From: Flavobacteriaceae bacterium
GTDB lineage: Bacteria > Bacteroidota > Bacteroidia > Flavobacteriales > Flavobacteriaceae
Direction: 5' to 3'
Assembly: GCA_028277085.1 (NCBI GenBank)
Contig: JANQHL010000114.1
Location: 1 to 42,893, forward strand
DNA length: 42,893 nt
Position numbers and translations under genes: made by a program. Below, piece by piece: positions 8,487 to 16,733 of the stretch (positions within the stretch are counted from its first letter, which is position 1; the number at the start of each line of letters is the position of its first letter). The notes under the pieces are model-generated. The model searched no databases. It was not told the DNA's origin and was given only the letters and a program-made list of their open reading frames with translations.

Positions 8487-8821
8487 AGTAGCTGCTCTTT
8501 ATTGGGGTAGACTGCCTACTTCGTTTTATTCACTGGTAGCTAATTCCCAATATAAGCATATCCCATTAAAGACCCTATCCAAGTGATATGAACTTATAAT
8601 TGGATTTTTAAGGTGTTACAAAACTTCTGTTTGTAGTATTTCTTTCTTTGAATGAATCAATTGGCACAACCACATATCCTTCTGATTCTTGCAAGGTGTA
8701 AATAGCTATCGATCCTATTTGCTTGGTGATGTAAGTCATTTTCTTTGTTTGAGGTAGTCACTATGTTTGTTTTCACCAAGTAATTTGGTGGTGAATCAAA
8801 TCCTTAATTAAAACAACAACT
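8487..8821. other. divergent intergenic region with a promoter-like site and a hairpin
   Basis: About 335 bases lie between the divergent GATase and cytochrome genes. TATGTTTG at 8762-8769 matches the Bacteroidota -7 consensus TAnnTTTG, although the nearest TTG is only 14 bases upstream. Just downstream, CACCAA (8774-8779) and TTGGTG (8785-8790) form a 6-pair hairpin, with a second overlapping pairing TTCACCA/TGGTGAA. This would sit in the 5' leader of the cytochrome transcript or act as an operator. No ORF is evident. Confidence 0.45.
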
Positions 8822-9289
8822 ATGTCTGTTAAAAGTAAAATGTTATGCCGCTCAGCGCATTATTTACTGTTGTTCATCGTATTATTTGGGAATCTATTTC
8901 TTAGTAGTTGTGATGGGCAGGCGCGTGGCTTTGCATTGCCTGAAGGTGACATTGAAGCAGGTAAAATGACCTATAGGATGTTGGCCTGTAGTTCATGTCA
9001 TAGTATTTCAGAAATCGAGTGGACAGGAGGAAGTGATAGTCTCAATATACCGCTTGGGGGAGAAGTAATTACGAAGAAATCTTATGGAGACCTTGTTACT
9101 TCAGTGATAAATCCTTCTCACAAAATCGCAGGAGGCTACAAACAACAAGTCACTACTGAAGGAGGACTTTCAAAGATGAAAAATTACAACGAAGTAATGA
9201 CAGTACAGGAACTGATTGATTTAGTTGCCTTTCTTCAATCGGAATATAAAATAACACCTCCAACAACGGAATACTATCCGTATTATTAA
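8822..9289 (+). CDS. lipoprotein mono-haem cytochrome c
   Basis: A 155-residue protein with a lipoprotein signal (hydrophobic LLLFIVLFGNLFLSS, acylated Cys30) and a class I cytochrome c domain. The haem site is CSSCH at residues 56-60. A Met in the KMKNYNEVMTVQELIDLVAFL region fits the distal axial ligand and C-terminal helix of this fold (SKMKNYN or EVM, about 118-126). It is probably anchored in the periplasmic face of a membrane, carrying electrons. No oxidase or dehydrogenase gene is adjacent, so the partner is unknown. It appears to be monocistronic. Confidence 0.9.
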   Translation: MSVKSKMLCRSAHYLLLFIVLFGNLFLSSCDGQARGFALPEGDIEAGKMTYRMLACSSCHSISEIEWTGGSDSLNIPLGGEVITKKSYGDLVTSVINPSHKIAGGYKQQVTTEGGLSKMKNYNEVMTVQELIDLVAFLQSEYKITPPTTEYYPYY

Positions 9290-9329
9290 TTAGGATAGGA
9301 GCGCGTACAAACCTACTCCTTCAAAAGCG

Positions 9330-9590
9330 CTACCGGACTTTTTTACCTTTCCGTGTCAAGGGCTTTAGTCCAAATAAAAATCGCATGACCGGATTAATTC
9401 TGATGAGTTGGTATAAAAGAAGGGATACGGGTATGGCTGTGCCGAATATCAAGACAAATTTTATAACTGGACGCATTTCAAGAGCAACAATATAGTATCC
9501 AAACACGATAATCAAGGTCTGGTGTAACACATAAAAAAGAAAGCCTGTGCCGCCCCGACGATAAAAACAAATTTCATATATAGTCCTTCA
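9330..9590 (-). pseudogene. remnant of an acyltransferase-3 gene (C-terminal end)
   Basis: The minus-strand frame reads GFLFYVLHQTLIIVFGYYIV and ends LLRINPVMRFLFGLKPL-like (exactly INPVMRFLFGLKPLTRKGKK). This matches the last two membrane helices of OafA/acyltransferase-3 proteins, which end with a YxLHQT box and a FGLKP tail. The frame runs back only to a stop near 9592. The expected 250-300 upstream residues, including the catalytic His-containing N-terminus, are absent. The GTG at 9530 would start a 66-residue fragment, but that would begin inside a helix. I read it as a deleted gene's tail. Confidence 0.65.
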
Positions 9591-9775
9591 ACAATCGATT
9601 GGTGTCGCTTACCGCACGCTACTTTTCTTTAATTTCCCTTTAGGGGCATAGGCAAACAAGATAAGCATCCTTTTGTATCTTTTTCGAAATGACCGTATTT
9701 TAAGGGTAGCAAATCCCATGGTAGGCCCCTAGCGGCATTAAGTATACAATTCCCGGATTTTAAATAGCCTAAGCT

Positions 9776-10024
9776 ATGGAAACTTATTACATGTTCTTAT
9801 ATGGAGGTCTCATTACCTGCTTGATTACGCTGTTGGTGAATGTTCTATTTAAAAAACAACCTAAAACGGCGGATAGGGTAATTGATTATATCGTACTCTC
9901 GCTCATGGTTATATTGCTAACCTATGCGGTAAGCATCACCGACTGGGACCCGGTGGAAAAAAAGCTTTCCAAGGAACTGCAGGAGTATCGAGACATTCAA
10001 AAAAACGTTTGGTGGCGGAAATAG
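9776..10024 (+). CDS. small two-helix membrane protein
   Basis: An 82-residue protein with two hydrophobic segments (about residues 6-26 and 39-56) and a charged C-terminal tail rich in Lys, Glu and Trp (KKLSKELQEYRDIQKNVWW). No family is recognised. The ATG is the first of the frame and leaves a very short N-terminus before the first helix. It is flanked by the acyltransferase remnant and by the convergent EF-G2-like gene. Conservation in relatives would be the main test of whether it is real, but its coding pattern looks genuine. Confidence 0.6.
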   Translation: METYYMFLYGGLITCLITLLVNVLFKKQPKTADRVIDYIVLSLMVILLTYAVSITDWDPVEKKLSKELQEYRDIQKNVWWRK

Positions 10025-10164
10025 ATAGTAAAACAGTACCTCAAACCTTCCCGCCTCGTACTTCCTACTTCGTATTACTGTGCCCTCCGATCCCGGGAAG
10101 GGTCATATTCTTCGATACTAAAATCCTGTTCCGGACCAACAACTAGCTCTTGTCGTATATTACG

Positions 10165-12267
10165 TTATGATTTAACGAGTTGGCGTTGTATGTTCTCAGG
10201 TACGGATTCAAAGGAAGCAAAGTCTGAGGTAAAGAGGGCTTTACCTTGCGTTAATGAGCGCAAATCTGTGGAATACCCACTGAGCTCAGAAGCAGGTGTA
10301 ACACATTTTATAATTTGATATTGTGCTGCTGTTTCAAAGCCCAGAATAACCGATCTTCTGGACTGTAGATCGGTCATTACATTCCCCAGCATTTCCTCCG
10401 GAACCCGAACGGTTAGTTCGTTCATCGGCTCCATTAACCGGGGTTTTGCATTTAAAAACGCTTCCCTAAAAGCATGGGCTCCTGCAATTTTAAAGGCAAT
10501 ATCGTTAGAATCTACGGAATGCATTTTACCATCATAGACCAACACCCGAACATCACGAACATAAGAACTGGTCAATGGCCCGGATTCCATTACCTCTAAG
10601 ATCCCTTTTTTGATAGAGGGCAGATATCGCAAATCAATAACACCCCCTACGATACAGTTGTAAAAGACCAGTTTGCCTCCCCAGGGCAAATCTACCTCCT
10701 CTTTTCCGCGAATGTTGAATCCTTCCGGCTCTGGTATGCCTTCATACCAGGGTTCTATCTTCATATGTACTTCAGCGAACTGCCCTGCCCCACCCGATTG
10801 CTTTTTGTGGCGATAGCTGGCGCGGGCCGCACGCTTAATCGTTTCACGATAGGCTATTTTCGGATCTTCGAAATGCGGCTGTACCTCATAAGTATTTTCC
10901 AATATCCATTTTACCGTGGCCAAATGTAACTCGCCTTGAAAACCGACCAGTTGTTGTTTCAACTCCGAGGAATAGCTTACTACTACGGTGGGATCCTGAC
11001 TCTGGATTTTCTTCAAGGCTTCGGTTAGCTTTTCTTCCTCCTGTTGTGAAACTGCAGAAACAGCTTTGGTTAGCCGCGATTGCGGATATTTTATCGGCTT
11101 GATAGTTATTTTATGCCCTTCCTGGTGGAGGGTGTCATTGGTTTCTGTATCCTTTAGTTTTAATGTGGCTCCAATATCACCGACAACCAGTTTGGCAACC
11201 GGTTCACGTTTTTTACCATCCACAATAAACAACTGATGCAAAACCTCGGACTCTCCTGTTCTGGCGTTGATCAATTTGTCATTGACCCGGACCGTACCAG
11301 ATTTTACTTTGAAAAAATTCAACTGGCCTACATTGGGCAGGTTCACGGTCTTAAATATGAACAAGCTGGTAGGAGCATCCGCTTTTGGAGGAATACTCAA
11401 GCCTTCTACACTTTGCTCGGGTTTTAGATCGCTTGCAGCAGGCGCCACATTATCAATAAAGCCCATCAATCGGCCACTGCCCATATCCTGAAGTGCCGAT
11501 ACACAGAATACCGGAAATACCTCATGGTTCAACATACCGGCTTTAATCCCCTGTCGCATCTCATCCTCATTTAACGTCCCTTTTTCGAAGAAAAGTTCCA
11601 TGAGATCTTCGTCGTTCTCAGCCGCTTTTTCAACCAATTCATTATGCAGTCGATCCGCCAGTGCTTTTTGGTCTTCAGGAATGGGACGTTTCTCCGGTTT
11701 CCCTCCCTGGGGTGGAAACTTGTACATTTTCATCTTAAGCACATCTATAATGCACTGCGCGCCATCAATTCGAAGCGGGTACTGTATTTTAACGGCATGA
11801 TTTCCCACCAATTCTTTAATACCTTCAAAACTATCCTCGAAATTGGCATTGGGATGGTCAATCTGATTAATGACAAAAAGGGTGGGTTTATGATAGGTAT
11901 CCACATAGTTCCAGATAATCTCCGTACCGACTTCAACACCGTTTTTTGCATTGATGATGGTAACCACCGTATCCGCAACTCGAATTGAGGATATGATTTC
12001 CCCTACAAAATCATCGAGTCCCGGAGTGTCTATGATATTGATTTTATAGTTACGCCACTCAGTATGTAAGGGCGTGGCAAAGACCGAAGTACCTCTTTCA
12101 TGTTCTATAGGATGGTAATCCGAAACCGTGTTTTTATTCGCTATCGTACCCCTACGGTTGAGCAGGCCCGCTTCAAAAAGCATGGTCTCCGATAGTGTGG
12201 TCATCCCACAGCCGTGGGCACCCACAAATACTATGTTTTTGATATGTTTTTCGTCATAAATTTTCAT
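10165..12267 (-). CDS. EF-G2-like elongation factor G paralogue with altered GTPase motifs
   Basis: A 700-residue protein from the ATG at 12267 (an upstream ATG at 12279 adds MLRA). All five EF-G domains are present: G domain to about 285, domain II about 290-390, III about 395-470, IV about 475-600 (with SGGAGQFAEV) and V to the end. The GTPase motifs are altered. Numbered from the upstream ATG, the P-loop is GAHGCGMTT with Met26 in place of Lys, switch II is DTPGLDDF with Leu88 where EF-G has the catalytic His, and the base motif is NQID. Known: an EF-G2 paralogue of Bacteroides has been reported to support translocation without GTP hydrolysis. This protein fits that group. It is monocistronic. 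Confidence 0.9.
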   Translation of the reverse strand: MKIYDEKHIKNIVFVGAHGCGMTTLSETMLFEAGLLNRRGTIANKNTVSDYHPIEHERGTSVFATPLHTEWRNYKINIIDTPGLDDFVGEIISSIRVADTVVTIINAKNGVEVGTEIIWNYVDTYHKPTLFVINQIDHPNANFEDSFEGIKELVGNHAVKIQYPLRIDGAQCIIDVLKMKMYKFPPQGGKPEKRPIPEDQKALADRLHNELVEKAAENDEDLMELFFEKGTLNEDEMRQGIKAGMLNHEVFPVFCVSALQDMGSGRLMGFIDNVAPAASDLKPEQSVEGLSIPPKADAPTSLFIFKTVNLPNVGQLNFFKVKSGTVRVNDKLINARTGESEVLHQLFIVDGKKREPVAKLVVGDIGATLKLKDTETNDTLHQEGHKITIKPIKYPQSRLTKAVSAVSQQEEEKLTEALKKIQSQDPTVVVSYSSELKQQLVGFQGELHLATVKWILENTYEVQPHFEDPKIAYRETIKRAARASYRHKKQSGGAGQFAEVHMKIEPWYEGIPEPEGFNIRGKEEVDLPWGGKLVFYNCIVGGVIDLRYLPSIKKGILEVMESGPLTSSYVRDVRVLVYDGKMHSVDSNDIAFKIAGAHAFREAFLNAKPRLMEPMNELTVRVPEEMLGNVMTDLQSRRSVILGFETAAQYQIIKCVTPASELSGYSTDLRSLTQGKALFTSDFASFESVPENIQRQLVKS

Positions 12268-12279
12268 GGCACGAAGCAT

Positions 12280-12752
12280 TTAAGTGTTGGTAAACTTTAC
12301 ATTATCCTATAAAAATATCGGTATCTTTCTACATAAAACATGGTGTTTTGTCATAAATCCACAATGTGAATTGCGCTATATTTTCACCTTGAAGTAGCGG
12401 CTCCTAGGTGGCTACATCTCATCACAGAGGTAATCCCTAGCATTCTTTTCTTTTGGTAAACCGGTATCCTTTTTTGGTATATCCCCGAGAAGTATGCCAG
12501 CATATCTTGTGACTACCGATAATGGTACTTACCGGGTATTCCCAAACGATCATTATAAGTTACAATAAATTATAAATAATCCTATGGTATTGGAATACAG
12601 TAATTTCACGTGAAAATGAAGATGTAAAGTATTTTGCAAAGAACTTCCACTACAAACTCCTGCAAGCCTAACAGAATTTGCTTCTATTCTAATATGCCCG
12701 TGAATGAATTTCCCGGATCTCCGTTGGGATGTAATGATTGTCCTGACTAGGT
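12280..12752. other. intergenic region upstream of the EF-G2-like gene
   Basis: About 470 bases between the EF-G2-like gene's start and the icd terminator. It is AT-rich with no ORF of note, no RNA gene and no clear -33/-7 pair on the minus strand. The promoter of the EF-G2-like gene must lie here, and the unusual length leaves room for a long leader or an unrecognised small RNA. Confidence 0.4.
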
Positions 12753-12784
12753 AAAAAAATGCCCGCTCTTTGGAGCAGGCATCT
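12753..12784 (-). terminator. intrinsic terminator of icd
   Basis: Read on the minus strand, the arms TGCCTGCTC and GAGCGGGCA (one mismatched pair) enclose a CAAA loop and are followed by TTTTTTT. It lies 20 bases beyond the icd stop. Confidence 0.8.
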
Positions 12785-12804
12785 TTGTAACTTCTATACT
12801 ATTA

Positions 12805-14250
12805 CTATTGTCCCTGACCTAGAGAGAATCCTAGTTCTCCATCAAAGCGGTACAGGTTTTCAGTTTTAATAATGTCGAATCCTGCTTCATTTAGGGAAGC
12901 CGATAAGGCTACCACATCTTTGTATGCGGCGTTCTGGTCCATCTTTTTGGAAGAAAAGCGACATCTCCAGTGGTCGGTGCAGAAGGTTTCTTCCATCCCT
13001 CCGGGATACACCTTAACCCCTCGATTGGTGATCAATTGCAAGGATAAAGGCCCTGCAGCGTGTTTTGAAAGCGCGTCACCAAGTATTTTGGCATCCCGAC
13101 CGTCTTCATCCCAATCCAGGAAAACGTCTACGCCAACCAAATCCTTTTTTGCTCGTGCTTCAGGAGTATACTCAAATAACGCAGGTTGACTAGCACTGGC
13201 GTACGAAACCACCGGCAAAGTAGTAGGGTTCTGGCCCAGGCGTTCAATAACCGCATCGGCAAAGCCTTGTGTTCCCACTTTTTGAGTACTGCTTTTCTCA
13301 TCGTACAGATCATAGGTGTGAATTCCGTCTTCCAAGGTCTTTAACCATGCGTTATGAACCTTTTCTGCTACGTCCGACTGGCCAATGTAAACCATCATCT
13401 GGATGGCACCCAGCAATAATCCGGATGGATTGGCCAGGTCCTGACCTGCCCTACGAGGGGCTGAACCATGAATGGCTTCAAACATGGCATAACCCGTACC
13501 CACATTGGCGGAACCTCCCAGTCCCACAGATCCGGTGATCTGTGCAGCAACATCTGATAGGATATCACCATACAGGTTGGGCATCACCACAACATCAAAA
13601 TTCTCCGGCGTATCGGCAAGCTTGGCGGCACCAATATCAACAATCCAATGCTCCGATTCAATCTCCGGGTATTCCTTAGCAATTTCTTCAAAAGTACTAT
13701 GAAACAACCCATCGGTCAATTTCATAATATTATCCTTAGAAAAACAAGTTACTTTTTTCCTACCATAGGTTTTCGCATACTCAAAGGCAAAACGGATAAT
13801 TTTTTCCGTTCCGGGTTTGGTAATTAGCTTTAAACACTGTGTAACTTCCTGTGTTTGACGGTGTTCGATACCTGCATATAGATCCTCCTCATTTTCCCGA
13901 ATAATAACAACATCCATCACCGGATGTTTGGTGGTTACAAAAGGGTGGTAAGAGATACATGGGCGCACATTAGCATATAGGCCCAGGGATTTTCTGATAG
14001 TAACGTTTAAGCTTTTGTAGCCTCCCCCTTGAGGAGTTGTAATGGGAGCCTTTAAAAATACTCTTGTTCGTTTGAGTGATTCCCACGCCCCGGGTTCAAT
14101 CCCGGCAGTATGTCCTCGTTTGTATACGTTTTCGCCTATTTCAATCTCTTCTGTCCTTATTTTGGCTCCAGCCGCAAATAGAATTTTTAGCGTGGCATCC
14201 ATAATTTCAGGGCCGATACCATCTCCCTTTGCAACGGTTATATCCTTCAT
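12805..14250 (-). CDS. icd: isocitrate dehydrogenase (Thermus/Rickettsia-type long form)
   Basis: A 481-residue enzyme of the TCA cycle converting isocitrate to 2-oxoglutarate and CO2. Residues match the isocitrate/metal site of E. coli Icd with constant spacing: Ser80, Asn82, Arg86, Arg96, Arg118 and Tyr125 correspond to S113, N115, R119, R129, R153 and Y160. The conserved NLYGDILSD and GSAPRRAG motifs follow. After the catalytic domain (to about 335) comes an extra C-terminal domain of about 140 residues, as in the Thermus thermophilus enzyme. The cofactor motif reads GSAPRRAGQDLANPSG, with Arg-Arg where NADP enzymes commonly have Lys-Tyr, so NADP is likely but not certain. It is a single gene with its own terminator. 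Confidence 0.93.
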   Translation of the reverse strand: MKDITVAKGDGIGPEIMDATLKILFAAGAKIRTEEIEIGENVYKRGHTAGIEPGAWESLKRTRVFLKAPITTPQGGGYKSLNVTIRKSLGLYANVRPCISYHPFVTTKHPVMDVVIIRENEEDLYAGIEHRQTQEVTQCLKLITKPGTEKIIRFAFEYAKTYGRKKVTCFSKDNIMKLTDGLFHSTFEEIAKEYPEIESEHWIVDIGAAKLADTPENFDVVVMPNLYGDILSDVAAQITGSVGLGGSANVGTGYAMFEAIHGSAPRRAGQDLANPSGLLLGAIQMMVYIGQSDVAEKVHNAWLKTLEDGIHTYDLYDEKSSTQKVGTQGFADAVIERLGQNPTTLPVVSYASASQPALFEYTPEARAKKDLVGVDVFLDWDEDGRDAKILGDALSKHAAGPLSLQLITNRGVKVYPGGMEETFCTDHWRCRFSSKKMDQNAAYKDVVALSASLNEAGFDIIKTENLYRFDGELGFSLGQGQ

Positions 14251-14446
14251 GTTTTTATTTTGAGTGCAAATTAAATGAGTTACTATGGTTAATAGCGTAA
14301 ATATAATTCATATTTAACATTTAAATAATTTATGAGCTTCTTCCGTAGCCCCTAAGATTGGGGCCATCGAGGGTGGAAAAGAAGGTTGCCGATTATCACA
14401 AATTCATGACAATCGGCAACATTACATACTCCAATGTTATTGTAAG

Positions 14447-15226
14447 TCAGTCATTTGCCTCTATTAACATCGGGGTCTTACCATCGGTAACGATAATTTT
14501 TGTGTTTGGCGAGTTTGATAAATTGTTAAAGGCCTCAATACTTCGGATCTTGATGATTTCTTCTGTTAAGCCTTCCGATAAGATCTTTTGGGCATCGCGC
14601 TCTCCTTCGGCGTCAATAATTTTACGGTCAGCCTCCAACTTGGCCTGCTGCAAGACGAACTCCATACGCATGGCATCTTGCTCTGCCTGCAATTTTCGCT
14701 CAATGGAACTGGCAAGTCCGGGTGGTAATTGAATGCTTTTCATTAACACGGCGATCAACTCAATCCCATCGGCTTGTTTTTTTAGGTTTTCGTTCATTTT
14801 TACCTTTATCTCCTCTTCGATCTTGGAGCGCATCCCGGAATGCATGTCCTTGGCATAAAATTGTGCACATACATCTGAAGAAGCCGAACGAAATACACTG
14901 GTAATAATAGATTCGTAGTCACGCCCTAAATTCTGTAACACACTGGGAATCTTATCTCGTTCCAGTCGATACAAAATCGATATTTCCGATTCCACACTCA
15001 AGCCTTCTTTGCTAGGAAGGGTCAAAAAAAGTTTGATGTTGTTGGTTTGGGTAGACTCTTTAATCACCTTACTGGTAAAGGGGTTAAAAAAGACGGTGCC
15101 TTCGGTAGCCACCTGATTATCAAACTTCCCTAAGGTTTGCTTAACACCGGCCTCACCGGGTCGAATTACGGCGCAGCTTGAACATAAGAGCATAGCTGCC
15201 ATGCTTACTATGTATATCTTTCGCAT
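14447..15226 (-). CDS. SPFH/Band-7 (prohibitin-like) lipoprotein
   Basis: A 259-residue protein with an SPFH domain (about residues 25-190; begins VIRPGEAGVKQTLGKF, then GTVFFNPFTSKVIKESTQ) and a C-terminal helical, charged segment (about 175-245) rich in Glu, Lys and Ala that would form a coiled coil. Most bacterial SPFH proteins have an N-terminal membrane helix; this one has a lipoprotein signal with Cys18 (LLCSSC). It is probably membrane-anchored by acylation and oligomeric. SPFH proteins scaffold membrane microdomains or proteases, but no partner such as FtsH or NfeD is adjacent. Confidence 0.88.
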   Translation of the reverse strand: MRKIYIVSMAAMLLCSSCAVIRPGEAGVKQTLGKFDNQVATEGTVFFNPFTSKVIKESTQTNNIKLFLTLPSKEGLSVESEISILYRLERDKIPSVLQNLGRDYESIITSVFRSASSDVCAQFYAKDMHSGMRSKIEEEIKVKMNENLKKQADGIELIAVLMKSIQLPPGLASSIERKLQAEQDAMRMEFVLQQAKLEADRKIIDAEGERDAQKILSEGLTEEIIKIRSIEAFNNLSNSPNTKIIVTDGKTPMLIEAND

Positions 15227-15553
15227 AGTACTGTTTTTTGGATGAATAAAAATTGACTCGGTTTAATTGCGTGGTGGTTATTTGGGTATTCGGACAGTTA
15301 CTATTGCTTCTCGCGCCCGGTATACCCACCAGAATTGACCAATAATTATGCCATTACACCTACTATATGACCAGCCATGGTAAAATAGTTGGATAAAGTG
15401 GAATCAACTTCTCCATGGGATGGCACTACACAGGAATTTCAATAAATAATGTAAGAAAAATGTGACTATTTATCCATTTGGGTTTCCTAAAGGTATGCTC
15501 GTCTGTAGTTAACCCCAAACTTTTTTAATGAATTCATTCCAAAGGGATTGTTA
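15227..15553. other. intergenic region upstream of the SPFH gene
   Basis: About 325 bases, AT-rich, between the start of the SPFH gene and the stop of the YdjM-family gene, both on the minus strand. No ORF, hairpin with T-tract or clear promoter was found. Confidence 0.4.
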
Positions 15554-16582
15554 TTACTGGCGAGCTTGGTTTTTCGGCAGGGATTTCCCTTTGATCCGTT
15601 GCCAAAGCGCATTCAATAAGTAGTTTGCATCATTCCCAGTTTTTGGGACTTCCGCTGCAATGATTTGTCCGTTTTTCTCTTGCAATGCGTAGCTAAACGA
15701 GAAAAAGGGCTTCTCGTTTTTCCTTGGGATCAACCCAAATCGTAAATCGTAAAAATACCACTGCTCTTCCTTTTGCTCCAAAATGTACCATCCTTCGGTT
15801 ATTGCTATGAGGCGTTGTACATTGGGAAATACCATCATTTCTTTGGCGGCTTCACGATTTTTAGCATAGTATTTAAATTGAATTGGGGCCGTATCAAAAA
15901 AAGAATAGTCTGCAATAAGATAGTGGTCCGGAGTATCGATATTCGCATTCCACAAAACGGTGTTCAAAGGGGCCGGACGGGTGCTGATAGCACTGTATGC
16001 GATCTTTTGATGCTGCAAAGCGCGTTCAAACCTGCGGTTTACCACTGTCTTAATCGCCAAGGTAAGCAACAAATACCCTGTAGATAGCACCAGGCCAGTT
16101 GTATTCAAGCGCCATCTTATTTTGGACCCCCTTTTACAAAAAAGCACCAATAGGGTCAGCACCAAAAAAGGCAAGGTATATAAGGGGTCAATGACAAAAA
16201 TTGAATTGAAAGCAAGGCGGACGTCAAAAGGCCAGAATAATTGAGTGCCCCAGGTGGTAAAGGCGTCCAACAGCGGATGCGTAAAAAGGCACCAGAAGAA
16301 GAGGGTAGTCCAGGGCTTCCAACCCAGGTTTAGCTTTCGTTCAATCCTATTGACCAATACCCCCAATAAGGGCGCCAGTAAAACACTGAAGAGGATGGAA
16401 TGGCTAAATCCCCGATGCCATTCTATTGCTGTGATGGTATCGGTAAAAAAGTTGGTCAATACATCCAGATCGGGAACCGTACCCGCGATAGCACCATATA
16501 ACAAAGCTCTGTTACCTGCTTTTTTTCCTAAGGCCGCCTCTCCTACTGCAGCGCCTAAAACAATTTGGGTCAATGAATCCAG
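15554..16582 (-). CDS. YdjM/DUF457-family membrane protein (metal-dependent hydrolase), CTG start likely
   Basis: The family is annotated as membrane-bound metal-dependent hydrolase. Conserved metal-ligand motifs are visible: GTVPDLDVLTN, WHRGFSHSILFS and FTHPLLDAFTTWGT. About four or five membrane segments occupy residues 1-175, followed by a soluble C-terminal part (about 190-342). Relatives usually begin MDSLTQIVLGAAVGE. Here the frame reads LDSLTQIVLG, so the codon aligned with that Met is CTG at 16582-16580. The frame has no ATG between there and the upstream stop, and the only other candidate is TTG at 16573. The CTG start is therefore an inference from family alignment. Function and substrate are not established for this family. 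Confidence 0.8.
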   Translation of the reverse strand: MDSLTQIVLGAAVGEAALGKKAGNRALLYGAIAGTVPDLDVLTNFFTDTITAIEWHRGFSHSILFSVLLAPLLGVLVNRIERKLNLGWKPWTTLFFWCLFTHPLLDAFTTWGTQLFWPFDVRLAFNSIFVIDPLYTLPFLVLTLLVLFCKRGSKIRWRLNTTGLVLSTGYLLLTLAIKTVVNRRFERALQHQKIAYSAISTRPAPLNTVLWNANIDTPDHYLIADYSFFDTAPIQFKYYAKNREAAKEMMVFPNVQRLIAITEGWYILEQKEEQWYFYDLRFGLIPRKNEKPFFSFSYALQEKNGQIIAAEVPKTGNDANYLLNALWQRIKGKSLPKNQARQ

Positions 16583-16733
16583 AACAGCCTGCTTTGATTA
16601 CGAAAATAGGAATTCCAGGAATTTTAGGTCGACCGTTAGTATTAGTTTATGGATGTTTTTCTCTATATTCCATACCAATAGGATTTTCCTAACGTGGTTT
16701 CGTTGAGTATGTCTCGTTAGAAAAGGTTAGGCT

